NCBI GenBank assembly: GCA_017860555.1
Contig: JAGDMJ010000064.1
Location: 1 to 11,226, forward strand
From: Bacteroidota bacterium
GTDB lineage: Bacteria; Bacteroidota; Ignavibacteria; UBA10030; UBA6906
Direction: 5' to 3'
Length of the DNA stretch: 11,226 nt
The translations under genes were made by a program, and so were the position numbers. The notes below the pieces were generated by a model that saw only the letters and a list, made by a program, of their open reading frames with translations, made no database searches and had not been told where the DNA came from. Below, piece by piece: positions 1-7,872 of the stretch (positions are counted from its first letter, which is position 1; every line of letters begins with the position of its first letter).

Positions 1-186
1 GCCTATACGGAAATTTACATATCTTCACGATTCTGGCCGGGTTTCAGGCGCGACGAGCTCTATGCGGCCATCGCCAACTACCAGCAACGGGAGCGCCGGT
101 TCGGGATGGTCAGCGAGCAAGTGCACAAGGATGAGGCAAGGGAGAACTACCTGCAACATCTCATCAGGAGTGTAACAGGACCATAA
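1..186 (+). CDS. uppS: Isoprenyl (undecaprenyl diphosphate) synthase UppS, C-terminal part
   Basis: This is the 3' end of a gene that starts before the window; 61 codons and a TAA stop are visible. The product would be the cis-prenyltransferase that condenses isopentenyl diphosphate onto farnesyl diphosphate to make the C55 lipid carrier for peptidoglycan and O-antigen. The visible tail matches the typical UppS C-terminus: a TEIYIS stretch followed by FWPGF, then a helix ending in YQQRERRFG. These correspond to the family's SELYFTD...WPDF and RERRFG elements. The active-site Asp and substrate-binding residues lie upstream and are not seen. The stop is 1 bp before the bamA ATG, so the two genes are almost certainly co-transcribed. 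The uppS-bamA pairing is common in Bacteroidota and Chlorobi, which supports the call. Confidence 0.85.
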   Translation, partial: AYTEIYISSRFWPGFRRDELYAAIANYQQRERRFGMVSEQVHKDEARENYLQHLIRSVTGP

Positions 187-187
187 T

Positions 188-2554
188 ATGAAAATGCGTT
201 TGCTGGTGCTGGCAGGTATCGTCCTGTTCGCCTTTCCTTCGCTGTTTGCGCAACGTCAGCAGCCTCAAGAAGTCCTCAAGATCCTCGGCATATCCATTGA
301 AGGCAATACCCTGGCAGACCCGGCAGCGGTCATTGCGAACTCCGGTCTGAAGGTGGGGGACGAAATTACCATCCCGGGAGACCAGGTCGCCCAGGCGATC
401 CGCAAGCTCTGGCTGCTGAACATCTTTTCGGATGTCCAGATCAACGTCGACCGGAAGATCGGGAATGGCGCCTATCTGGTGATCGCCGTCAAGGAGCTTC
501 CACGCTACGATGGCATCGTCTACGAGGGACTGGATGAGCTGGACGAAGACGATATCATGAAAAAGCTCAACCTCGTGCGCGGGCAGGTGCTCGCCCCGCG
601 GGACCTGACAAAGATCAAGAAAGAAATCCTGAAGCTGTACGAAGAGGACGGGTATCTCCTCGCGGACGTGCAGGTGTCGACCGAACCTGCGGACACCGCC
701 AGGAACCGCGTGCTTGTCAGGGTCAAGATCGACGAGGGGGAAGACGTGCGGGTGGAAAACATCATGTTCCAGGGAAACGTCGCCTTTGAAGAAGGGGACC
801 TCGAAGGCGTCATGGACGAGACGACCGAGAAGGTCTGGTGGAAGTTCTGGTCCTCCGCGAAGTTCGACAGGAAGAAATACGAGGAAGACAAGAAGCTCAT
901 CCTCGGATTCTACCGCAAGAATGGCTACCGGGACGCCGAGATCCTCTCGGATTCGATCTGGTACACGGACAACAAGACGAACATGAACATCCTGATCTCT
1001 GTCCGTGAAGGCCCCCAATACAAGGTCAGGAACATTACCTGGCAAGGAAACACGGTATATCCCGATGTCATGCTCAACGAACGGCTGAACATTCAGCCGG
1101 GAGAGGTGTATAATTCGGAGAAATTCGAACAGAACCTACGCGGCAATGAACAACAGAGCAGCGTCTCGGACCTCTACCAGGACAATGGCTATCTGCGCCT
1201 GAGCCTGGAGCCGGTGGAAACCCGGGTGGCGGAGGACAGCATTGACATCCTGATCAACGTCTACGAGATGAACCAGTTCAAGATCGCGCATGTGAACATC
1301 AAAGGGAACACCAAGACCCAGGAAAAGGTGATCCGGCGCGAGCTGCAGACCATACCCGGCGACTACTTCAATCGTGGCAAGATCATCCGGAGCGTGCGTC
1401 AGCTCTCCGTGCTCAACTATTTCAACCCGGAAAAGATCAAACCCGACGTCAGCCTCGTGGATGACAAAACGGTTGATCTTGTCTTTGAGGTCGAAGAGAA
1501 ATCGAGCGACAACATCAACGCCTCGGTTGGCTACAGCGGAGCCTTCGGGGTGACCGGTGCGCTTGGATTCACCATCAACAATTTTTCCATCGCCGAGCCA
1601 CTCTCGGGCGGTGCAGGGCAGATCCTGAATTTCGAGTGGCAGTTTGGCGAGGCGTCCCGGTTCCGGACGTTCACACTCGGCTTCACCGAGCCCTGGCTCT
1701 ATGATACGCCGACCCTGCTGGGCGTCAGCCTTTTCGATACGCGCCAGATCTGGGGGTACGATTACGAGCAAATGGGAGTGTCGGTGCGGGTTGGCCGGCG
1801 CTTCCGGTGGCCGGACGATTACTTCCGGGGAGACTGGATCCTGAGTGCCCAGCGCAACGACGTCCGCAATGGACAGAATATCTACCGGGAAGGGAAGACC
1901 ACCCAGGTGAGTCTCACCCAGGTGATCTCACGGAACAGCATCGACAATCCCGTGTTCCCGACCTACGGTTCGAATGTGTCGCTGTCCATTCAGCTCTCGG
2001 GCGGCGCTTTGCTGCCGGGCAATGTGAACTTTCACAAATGGAATTTCCACGCGGATTGGTATATACCGCTCTTTAATAGCAGAAGCTTCACCCTGTATCT
2101 GAGTTCCGATTACGGCTACATTCAGGACCTGGGCGGAGAGACCAATATTTCCCCCATTGACCTGTACTTCATGGGGGGAACCGGGCTCGGCTACGTCTCC
2201 ACGACCCCGCTGCGAGGCTATGAAGATCAATCGATCGGACCGCGTTCCCCGATCTATGGCATTATCGGTGGCAAGGCCATGACGAAGCAGACGGCGGAGT
2301 TCCGCTTTGCCGTTTCGATCAATCCGATCCCCATTTACCTGCTGGGATTCGCGGAGGCGGGCAACGTGTTCGAGTCGATGGCGAGAGCGAATTTCTTTGA
2401 TTTGAATCGTTCCGCCGGCCTGGGTGCCCGTTTGCAGATCAACCCGATCGGTCTGATCGGCTTCGATTACGGCTACGGGTTTGACGATGTGTTCCCGCGA
2501 GACGGAAGGCCGGACGGGTGGCACTTCCATTTTGTGTTCGGCAGAGGATTCTGA
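188..2554 (+). CDS. bamA: Outer membrane protein assembly factor BamA
   Basis: A 788-residue Omp85 protein, the central subunit of the machine that folds and inserts beta-barrel proteins into the outer membrane. The N-terminus is a signal peptide (MKMRLLVLAG, then a hydrophobic core) with likely cleavage after Ala21. Five POTRA domains can be laid out at about 30-102, 105-184, 187-275, 278-360 and 364-437, each with the GN-turn and 'LY..NGY' type signatures (for example FYRKNGY at 241-247, NIKGNT at 370-375). The 16-stranded barrel covers about 441-788. It contains the loop-6 RGY motif (LRGYED, 675-680), equivalent to VRGF/Y, and ends in an aromatic-rich last strand with C-terminal Phe, the usual BAM recognition signal. 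The ATG is preceded by AACAGGA at a 7-nt spacing. Length is normal for the family. It sits directly after uppS and before two Skp/OmpH chaperone genes. Confidence 0.96.
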   Translation: MKMRLLVLAGIVLFAFPSLFAQRQQPQEVLKILGISIEGNTLADPAAVIANSGLKVGDEITIPGDQVAQAIRKLWLLNIFSDVQINVDRKIGNGAYLVIAVKELPRYDGIVYEGLDELDEDDIMKKLNLVRGQVLAPRDLTKIKKEILKLYEEDGYLLADVQVSTEPADTARNRVLVRVKIDEGEDVRVENIMFQGNVAFEEGDLEGVMDETTEKVWWKFWSSAKFDRKKYEEDKKLILGFYRKNGYRDAEILSDSIWYTDNKTNMNILISVREGPQYKVRNITWQGNTVYPDVMLNERLNIQPGEVYNSEKFEQNLRGNEQQSSVSDLYQDNGYLRLSLEPVETRVAEDSIDILINVYEMNQFKIAHVNIKGNTKTQEKVIRRELQTIPGDYFNRGKIIRSVRQLSVLNYFNPEKIKPDVSLVDDKTVDLVFEVEEKSSDNINASVGYSGAFGVTGALGFTINNFSIAEPLSGGAGQILNFEWQFGEASRFRTFTLGFTEPWLYDTPTLLGVSLFDTRQIWGYDYEQMGVSVRVGRRFRWPDDYFRGDWILSAQRNDVRNGQNIYREGKTTQVSLTQVISRNSIDNPVFPTYGSNVSLSIQLSGGALLPGNVNFHKWNFHADWYIPLFNSRSFTLYLSSDYGYIQDLGGETNISPIDLYFMGGTGLGYVSTTPLRGYEDQSIGPRSPIYGIIGGKAMTKQTAEFRFAVSINPIPIYLLGFAEAGNVFESMARANFFDLNRSAGLGARLQINPIGLIGFDYGYGFDDVFPRDGRPDGWHFHFVFGRGF

Positions 2555-2602
2555 CAGCGATGGTACGATTCTTTTTCCACCTAACCCCCACACATCATTC
2601 AA

Positions 2603-2616
2603 CAGAGGCAATCGTG
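2603..2616 (+). promoter_or_regulatory. Ribosome binding site and GTG start of ompH copy 1
   Basis: CAGAGG followed by CAATC and GTG. The GAGG core (2605-2608) lies 5 nt before the GTG at 2614. This site decides the start, because the longer reading frame begins inside bamA and would bury the signal peptide. Confidence 0.6.
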
Positions 2617-3141
2617 AAGAAAACATTCATTCCCGCTATTGTGATCCTTGCGCTGTTCGGCGTTGCCGGTCAGGCGCAGGCGCAAAAGATCGGCTATGTG
2701 AATTCCACTAAGATCTTCCAGGAGTACCCCGCGGCACTTGACGCGCAGAAAAAGATCGATGCGATCGGCCGTCCCTTCCAGGATTCCCTCGAAGCGATGC
2801 AAAAGGACCTGCAGGCCCGTTACGAGGACTATCAGAAGAAGGAATCCATGATGAACGACGCCTCCAAGCGGACGGAACAGCAGAAGCTCGTTGAAATGGA
2901 GCGGCGTGCGAACGAATACCGGGTCGAAAAGTTCGGGCAGGATGGCGAGCTGGCCCGGCAGACCGAGAAGATCATCAACCCGATCCGGGAGAAGATCAAA
3001 TCGGCCATTGCCTCGGTCGCCAAGGAGGAGAAGTACAGCTTCGTGTTCGACAAGACGGAGCAGATTCAGGTGCTCCTCTACGGGGATCCGAACCAGGACA
3101 TCACGTTCAAAGTGATTGACAAACTCAAGCGCGGCAAATAA
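2614..3141 (+). CDS. OmpH/Skp family periplasmic chaperone (copy 1)
   Basis: A 175-residue periplasmic chaperone of the Skp/OmpH family, which holds unfolded outer-membrane proteins on their way to BamA. I chose the GTG at 2614. From there the protein begins with a textbook signal peptide (VKKTFIPAIV, hydrophobic core, AQA cleavage site after residue 23) and GAGG lies 5 nt upstream. In-frame ATGs at 2518 and 2560 exist, but they would add a leader without signal-peptide character and the first overlaps bamA. The mature part starts KIGYVNSTKIF, typical of OmpH. It continues as a long charged helical region (about 45-135) expected to form the coiled-coil tentacles, then a short beta return (YSFVFDK, VLLYG). 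The gap after bamA is 59 bp. It is a paralogue of the next gene, sharing KFGQ-GEL and VFDK blocks. Confidence 0.9.
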   Translation: MKKTFIPAIVILALFGVAGQAQAQKIGYVNSTKIFQEYPAALDAQKKIDAIGRPFQDSLEAMQKDLQARYEDYQKKESMMNDASKRTEQQKLVEMERRANEYRVEKFGQDGELARQTEKIINPIREKIKSAIASVAKEEKYSFVFDKTEQIQVLLYGDPNQDITFKVIDKLKRGK

Positions 3142-3165
3142 GCGCGCATAGCAGGAGAAAGGAAG

Positions 3166-3681
3166 ATGAGATATCTCGCGGTCGCGATGCTGCTGGCGGC
3201 AGCCGCACTGGCTTCGGCACAGTCGAAGATCGGCCACATCAACTCGGAAGCGATCATGCAAACGCTTCCCGAGGCGGTGGACGCACAGAAAACCCTCGAT
3301 CAGCTGGTGACCCAGTGGGAAGGCGAGCTTCAGAAGATGCAGGCGGACTGGAAGAGAAAGTTCGACGATTACGACAAGCGCAAGCTGATCCTGACAGACC
3401 AGGCGCGGGCGGATGCGGAGCGCGAACTCCGTGAGCTCGATCAGAGCATCGCCGATTACAGGAACAAGAAGTTCGGCCAGAACGGCGAGCTCTTCCAGAA
3501 ACAGAACGATGTCATGAAGCCGATCCAGAACAAGATCTTCAAAGTGCTGGAAGAGATCTCGAAGGAAGACGGGTACGACTATGTGTTCGACAAGAGCGGG
3601 GAGATCTTGTTGCTGTATGCGAATGAGAAGAACGACCTGACCCAGAAGGTGATCTCTCGCATGCAGTCGTTCGGCAAATAA
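3166..3681 (+). CDS. OmpH/Skp family periplasmic chaperone (copy 2)
   Basis: A 171-residue second Skp/OmpH chaperone, 24 bp after the first. The ATG at 3166 has AGGAG (3153-3157) 8 nt upstream. The signal peptide (MRYLAVAMLL, Ala-rich core) should be cut at ASA after residue 18. The mature protein begins QSKIGHINSEAIM and is mostly a charged amphipathic helix (about 40-135), as expected for the trimeric jellyfish-like fold. The last part, DYVFDKSGEILLLY, returns as a beta strand. It aligns along its length with copy 1 but has clearly diverged, so it is an old tandem duplication rather than a recent one. Two or more tandem OmpH genes next to bamA are common in Bacteroidota. The two copies may form separate homotrimers or mixed trimers; the sequence does not say which. 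No gene symbol is assigned because orthology to E. coli skp cannot be split between the copies. Confidence 0.9.
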   Translation: MRYLAVAMLLAAAALASAQSKIGHINSEAIMQTLPEAVDAQKTLDQLVTQWEGELQKMQADWKRKFDDYDKRKLILTDQARADAERELRELDQSIADYRNKKFGQNGELFQKQNDVMKPIQNKIFKVLEEISKEDGYDYVFDKSGEILLLYANEKNDLTQKVISRMQSFGK

Positions 3682-3701
3682 CCCTCCGCTGAGGAAAGAC
3701 C

Positions 3702-4745
3702 ATGACGCTCCGTGACATCGCTCGTCTGCTTCACGCCGAGGTCGTAGGGGACGACGGATTGGAAATCCGGCGCGTGGCGAAAATCGAAGAGGCGGGAGAG
3801 GGCGACATCACTTTCGTGGCGAATCCCAAGTATGCGCGTTTTCTGGCCTCGACGCGCGCATCTGCAGTCATCGTGGGCAAGGGGCTCGTCGCTCCGGCAG
3901 ACGCTGCCACGGTGCCCGCCCTGGTCCGCGTCGCCGATCCGTATGCGTCGTTTCTGTTCGTTCTCCAGGCGTTCAATCCTCCCCAGCCTCCCCTTCCCCC
4001 CGGCATTCATCCAACGGCGGTGATTGACCCATCTGCACAGCTGGGACGTGATGTGCGCGTCGGCGCGCATGTCGTGATGGGGGCTCGTTGCAAGGTTGGC
4101 GACGGATCCATGATCGCCCACAACGTGGTGTTGGGGAGCGATGTGGAGATCGGCGCCGGCTCGCTCCTCTACCCGAGCGTTGCCGTCAGGGAAGGGTGCC
4201 GGATCGGTGCGCGCGTCATCATCCAGCCCGGCGCGATCATCGGGAGCGACGGCTTCGGCTTCGCCCCCCTGCCCGATGGGTCGTACAATAAGATCCCGCA
4301 GCTCGGGATCGTTGTCATTGAGGACGACGTCGAGATCGGCGCCAACTGCACTATTGACCGGGCCACGATGGGGGAGACGCGGATCGGCAAAGGAACGAAA
4401 CTGGACAACCTGATCCAGGTCGCGCACAACGTGGTCATCGGGGAGCACACGGTGATTGCCGCCCAGACCGGCATCTCCGGCAGCACGAAGATCGGCAGCC
4501 ACTGCATGGTCGGCGGCCAGGTCGGGTTCACGGGGCATATCGAGATCGCCGATGGCACCAGGATTGGCGCCCAGTCCGGAGTCCACCGATCGGTGACGGA
4601 AAAAAACACCACGATCTTCGGCTACCCGGCCATTCCACAGCGCCAGGCGCTCCGGATGATGGGAACGCTTCCGCAGCTGCCCGACCTGCTTGCGTCGGTC
4701 CGGGAACTCAAAGGAGAAATCGAACAGCTGAAAAAGGAATCCTAA
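3702..4745 (+). CDS. lpxD: UDP-3-O-(3-hydroxyacyl)glucosamine N-acyltransferase LpxD
   Basis: A 347-residue enzyme of the third lipid A step. It transfers a 3-hydroxyacyl chain from acyl-ACP to the free amine of UDP-3-O-acyl-glucosamine in the cytoplasm. The N-terminal uridine-binding domain (about 1-100, ITFVANPKYARFL) is followed by a left-handed parallel beta helix of hexapeptide repeats (about 101-320). IGSDGFGF (180-187) and QVAHN (239-243) are LpxD signatures, and His242 is the expected catalytic base. The C-terminus is a short charged helix (LKGEIEQLKKES), probably for trimer packing. The ATG has GAGGAAA 4 nt upstream. The gene lies 20 bp after ompH copy 2 and 30 bp before lpxC-fabZ, so it belongs to the same transcription unit. 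Length fits the family. Confidence 0.96.
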   Translation: MTLRDIARLLHAEVVGDDGLEIRRVAKIEEAGEGDITFVANPKYARFLASTRASAVIVGKGLVAPADAATVPALVRVADPYASFLFVLQAFNPPQPPLPPGIHPTAVIDPSAQLGRDVRVGAHVVMGARCKVGDGSMIAHNVVLGSDVEIGAGSLLYPSVAVREGCRIGARVIIQPGAIIGSDGFGFAPLPDGSYNKIPQLGIVVIEDDVEIGANCTIDRATMGETRIGKGTKLDNLIQVAHNVVIGEHTVIAAQTGISGSTKIGSHCMVGGQVGFTGHIEIADGTRIGAQSGVHRSVTEKNTTIFGYPAIPQRQALRMMGTLPQLPDLLASVRELKGEIEQLKKES

Positions 4746-4775
4746 CTCCGCGATCTATCACTCGGAACGATACCT

Positions 4776-6230
4776 ATGTTAGTCCAGCAGCGCACTATCA
4801 AGCAGCCTGTGTCTATGAGCGGGGTCGGGCTTCACACAGGAAGCATCTCGTCGATGACCTTTAAACCGGCTCCGGAGAATTACGGCATCCGGTTCCGCCG
4901 GATCGATCTTGATGGATCGCCCGAGGTGCCTGCGGACGTCGATCATGTCGTGGATATTTCCCGCGGGACCACCATTGAACTGGGTGAGGCGAGGATCCAT
5001 ACCGTCGAGCACGTGATGGCCGCTCTGGCCGGCCTCCAGATCGACAATGTCCTGATCGAGCTGGACGCGAACGAGCCTCCGGTGGGAGACGGCAGCGCGA
5101 AGCCCTACGTGGATTGTCTTCTGAGCGCCGGGTTCGAGATCCAGAACGCTCCCAAAGACTACCTGATCATCGACCAGACGGTAACCTACCACAATGAAGA
5201 AAAGAAGGTGGATATCGTTGCCCTGCCGACCGACGATTTCCGCATCACGGTGATGGTCGATTACAACAACCCCGCGCTCGGCAGCCAGCATACCGGAATG
5301 TTCAGCCTGGAAAAGGAATTTATTTCCGAATTCGCGCCCTGCAGAACATTCTGCTTCCTGCATGAAGTGGAAGTGCTCCACAGCCGGGGACTGATCCGGG
5401 GAGGAAACCTGGACAACGCGGTCGTGATCGTGGACCGGGAATTGAACGAATCGGAGATCAAACGGATCTGTGACAAGCTGGGCATCTCCGAAGCGGTCAT
5501 CCTGGGAAGCAACGGGGTGGTGAACAACCGGCAGTTGCACTTCCCGAATGAGCCGGCACGGCACAAGCTGCTTGACGTGCTGGGCGACCTGGCGCTGATC
5601 GGCGTGCCGCTCAAGGCCCAGATCCTCGCCGCCCGTCCCGGACACGCCAGCAATATAGAATTTGCCCGGATGATCCGGAAGCTCTACGAGCAGAAAAAGT
5701 TGATCCGTAAGTACCAGCATGAGCGCAAGGAGGGCGTGGTCTTCGACATCAATGCGATCAAGAAAATCCTTCCGCATCGCTATCCGTTCCTGTTGATCGA
5801 TAAGATCATCGACTTCAAGATGGATGAGAAGATCGTCGGTGTCAAGAATGTCACCACCAACGAGCCCTTCTTTGAAGGGCACTTTCCCGGACAACCCGTC
5901 ATGCCGGGGGTGCTGATCCTGGAAGCCATGGCCCAGACCGGCGGCATCCTCCTGCTCAACGGCATCGAAAACCCGGAAGGTAAACTTGTCTTCTTCATGT
6001 CGATCGACAAAGCGAAATTCCGCAAGCCGGTCACCCCGGGAGATCAGCTGGTCTTCGAGTTGACCCTGCTCAGCCGGAAGAGCAGGATCTGCGTCATGGC
6101 CGGCAAGGCGTTTGTTGATGGAAACCTCGTGGCGGAGGCCGAGATGATGGCATCCATCGTCGAGCGCAAGGAATCCCGGGCGCAGCCGTTCGACGGAAAG
6201 CGTATCCCGGCAGGGACAGCGTCCCGGTAG
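4776..6230 (+). CDS. lpxC-fabZ: Fused LpxC deacetylase / FabZ hydroxyacyl-ACP dehydratase
   Basis: A 484-residue two-domain protein. Residues 1 to about 310 are LpxC, the zinc UDP-3-O-acyl-N-acetylglucosamine deacetylase that commits the cell to lipid A. Glu78 and His79 (HTVEH), His263 and Asp267 (RHKLLD) and His290 (PGHASN) match the catalytic and zinc-binding residues. Residues about 318-484 are FabZ, the hotdog-fold (3R)-hydroxyacyl-ACP dehydratase: LPHRYPFLL (332-340), then EGHFPGQPVMPG with catalytic His369 and Glu383 in LEAMAQ. The linker of about 10 charged residues (KYQHERKEG) has no frameshift or stop, so the fusion is genuine. Fused LpxC-FabZ proteins are known in Bacteroidota and Chlorobi. 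The two activities compete for or share the 3-hydroxyacyl-ACP pool. The start ATG has only a weak upstream GGAA (4764-4767), unlike its neighbours. All active-site residues are present, so both halves should work. Confidence 0.96.
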   Translation: MLVQQRTIKQPVSMSGVGLHTGSISSMTFKPAPENYGIRFRRIDLDGSPEVPADVDHVVDISRGTTIELGEARIHTVEHVMAALAGLQIDNVLIELDANEPPVGDGSAKPYVDCLLSAGFEIQNAPKDYLIIDQTVTYHNEEKKVDIVALPTDDFRITVMVDYNNPALGSQHTGMFSLEKEFISEFAPCRTFCFLHEVEVLHSRGLIRGGNLDNAVVIVDRELNESEIKRICDKLGISEAVILGSNGVVNNRQLHFPNEPARHKLLDVLGDLALIGVPLKAQILAARPGHASNIEFARMIRKLYEQKKLIRKYQHERKEGVVFDINAIKKILPHRYPFLLIDKIIDFKMDEKIVGVKNVTTNEPFFEGHFPGQPVMPGVLILEAMAQTGGILLLNGIENPEGKLVFFMSIDKAKFRKPVTPGDQLVFELTLLSRKSRICVMAGKAFVDGNLVAEAEMMASIVERKESRAQPFDGKRIPAGTASR

Positions 6231-6280
6231 CGCGGCAGCAAGCCTGAGCCATCCTCCATCTATTGATCATCCAGGATACC

Positions 6281-7081
6281 ATGAGCACCAGCATCGACCC
6301 ACGCGCCCAGGTCAGCCCGAGCGCCGAACTTGGCGACAACGTTTGCGTCGGGCCGTTCACGATCATCGAAGATTACGTCCGGATCGGCGATGGCACCGTC
6401 ATCGACGCGAACGCGTTGATCGGCATTCGTACTCGTATCGGCAAGAACTGCCGGATCCACCATGGCGCGGTTGTGGGGCACGTCCCCCAGGATCTGAAGT
6501 ATGCCAACGAGCCCACATCACTTGAGATCGGCGACCGCACCGTCGTCCGTGAGTACGCCGCGCTTCACAGGGGCACCGGCGAAGGGGGGAGGACCATCAT
6601 CGGAAGCGATTGCTTCCTCATGGGTTTTGCGCATGTCGCCCATGATTGCGTTCTCGGCAACCACATCATCATGGCAAATGCCGTCATGCTTGCGGGCCAT
6701 TGTGTTGTCGAGGACTGGGTCACGATTGGCGGGGTTACGCCGGTCCACCAGTTCGTCAAGATCGGCCAGCACGCCATGATCGGGGGAGGACTTCGCGTTT
6801 CCAAAGACGTTCCTCCGTACATACTGGCGGGCAATGATCCGTTGGTGTGTGAAGGTTTGAATTCCATTGGGCTCCGTCGCCGGGGCTTTCAGCCCGCAGC
6901 GATTGCCGCGCTGGACAAGGCCTACCAGCTGCTGTATCACGCGAAGCTGAACGTCTCGCAGGCCCTTGCCAGGATCAGGGACAACGCGGAGCTGATGGCA
7001 GTTCAGGAGGTACGCAACGTTGTTGAATTCATCGAGAAGAGCAAGCGGGGGATCATCGGTGCCCCGCGCATGAGGGGGTGA
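6281..7081 (+). CDS. lpxA: Acyl-ACP--UDP-N-acetylglucosamine O-acyltransferase LpxA
   Basis: A 266-residue enzyme of the first lipid A step, moving a 3-hydroxyacyl chain from ACP to the 3-OH of UDP-GlcNAc in the cytoplasm. The ATG at 6281 (AGGA 4 nt upstream) gives a length close to E. coli LpxA (262). An in-frame TTG at 6263 would add only MIIQDT and is less likely. The N-terminal two thirds are hexapeptide repeats forming a left-handed beta helix. HRGTGEGG (96-103), AHVAHD (117-122, catalytic His121) and LAGH (137-140) are diagnostic, and the C-terminal helical domain begins near GLRRRGF. The residue aligned by motif counting with E. coli Gly173, the acyl-length ruler, is Gly169, which suggests a long rather than C10 acyl donor; this is inference. 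The gap after lpxC-fabZ is 50 bp. The stop overlaps the next gene's GTG by 4 bp. Confidence 0.95.
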   Translation: MSTSIDPRAQVSPSAELGDNVCVGPFTIIEDYVRIGDGTVIDANALIGIRTRIGKNCRIHHGAVVGHVPQDLKYANEPTSLEIGDRTVVREYAALHRGTGEGGRTIIGSDCFLMGFAHVAHDCVLGNHIIMANAVMLAGHCVVEDWVTIGGVTPVHQFVKIGQHAMIGGGLRVSKDVPPYILAGNDPLVCEGLNSIGLRRRGFQPAAIAALDKAYQLLYHAKLNVSQALARIRDNAELMAVQEVRNVVEFIEKSKRGIIGAPRMRG

Positions 7082-7872
7082 AAAGGACTGTGAGTGCCGC
7101 CTGGCGCTTTGTCGACACGGGGTGGAACACCGGCGACCGCAACATGGCATACGATGAAGCGCTGGCCCGGAGCTTTCTCGGAGAAGCGATGGCCGAGGGG
7201 ATCCCCACGTTACGTCTGTTTCGCTGGAGGCCGTGGGCCGTTTCTCTGGGATACAATCAAAACGCGGCGGATCTTGATGCCGCCAAATGTTCGCAAGAGG
7301 GCATCGACGTTGTCCGACGTCCCACGGGAGGCCGCGCCATTCTCCACGCCCAGGAACTGACCTACAGCGTCACACTCCCCGCCGGGCGGAAAACCATTCA
7401 TCAGGTGTACAACGATATTGGCCGTGCCCTTGTGCGCGGCCTGAACCTTTTTGGAGTGGACGCTGCACTCCAGCGCTCACAACCGGATTTCCGGAGCAAC
7501 TACCGGCAACCGTCGTCCATACCCTGCTTCACCAGCTCGGCACGGTATGAGATTGAGTGGCGGGGACGAAAGCTCGTAGGGAGTGCACAGCGCCGGTTCA
7601 GCGACGGCGAACGCGAGGCGATTCTCCAGCACGGATCGATCCTGTGCGGTCCCGCGCATCGCCGACTTGCTGATCTTCTGACCGTTGCCGACCCGGCTGT
7701 TCTTGACCGGCTCCGGCGTGACCTGGAGGAGAAGACGACGGACCTTTCCGAGATCCTGGGGCGGGAGATCGATCTGGACTCGCTGGGAGAATGCGTTCGC
7801 CGGGGCTTTGAAAGCGAGTGGGGAGTGGTGTTCTCAACTGATCATCCACAAGACGTACACGCCCATGCCTAA
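7078..7872 (+). CDS. LipM-like octanoyltransferase / lipoate-protein ligase family
   Basis: A 264-residue protein of the biotin/lipoate A/B ligase fold. The N-terminus (WRFVDTGWNTGDRNMAYDEA) and the block VVRRPTGGRAILHAQELTYS (79-98) are the family core that binds the octanoyl/lipoyl substrate. Cys150 in IPCFTSSARYE occupies the place of the active-site cysteine of B. subtilis LipM (CFDAPSWYE), and Lys165 in RKLVGSAQ is the conserved lysine. This favours an ACP-to-protein octanoyltransferase (LipM type) over an ATP-using LplA ligase, but the sequence alone does not settle it. The start is a GTG overlapping the lpxA stop (GTGA, 7078-7081) with GAGGGG directly in front. A GTG at 7090 is an alternative that loses four residues. 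The gene overlaps panB by 8 bp. Lipoylation has no direct tie to lipid A, so the linkage is probably only co-expression. Confidence 0.82.
   Translation: MKRTVSAAWRFVDTGWNTGDRNMAYDEALARSFLGEAMAEGIPTLRLFRWRPWAVSLGYNQNAADLDAAKCSQEGIDVVRRPTGGRAILHAQELTYSVTLPAGRKTIHQVYNDIGRALVRGLNLFGVDAALQRSQPDFRSNYRQPSSIPCFTSSARYEIEWRGRKLVGSAQRRFSDGEREAILQHGSILCGPAHRRLADLLTVADPAVLDRLRRDLEEKTTDLSEILGREIDLDSLGECVRRGFESEWGVVFSTDHPQDVHAHA

Noticed and set aside
164..1045. 293-residue minus-strand frame opposite bamA
   Set aside because: Antisense shadow of the POTRA region; no domain and no credible start context.
2518..2613. Upstream extension of ompH copy 1 from an ATG inside bamA
   Set aside because: The extension has no signal-peptide logic; the GTG at 2614 with GAGG upstream gives a standard secreted chaperone.
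4779..5894. 371-residue minus-strand frame opposite lpxC-fabZ
   Set aside because: Antisense shadow of a gene with complete active sites.
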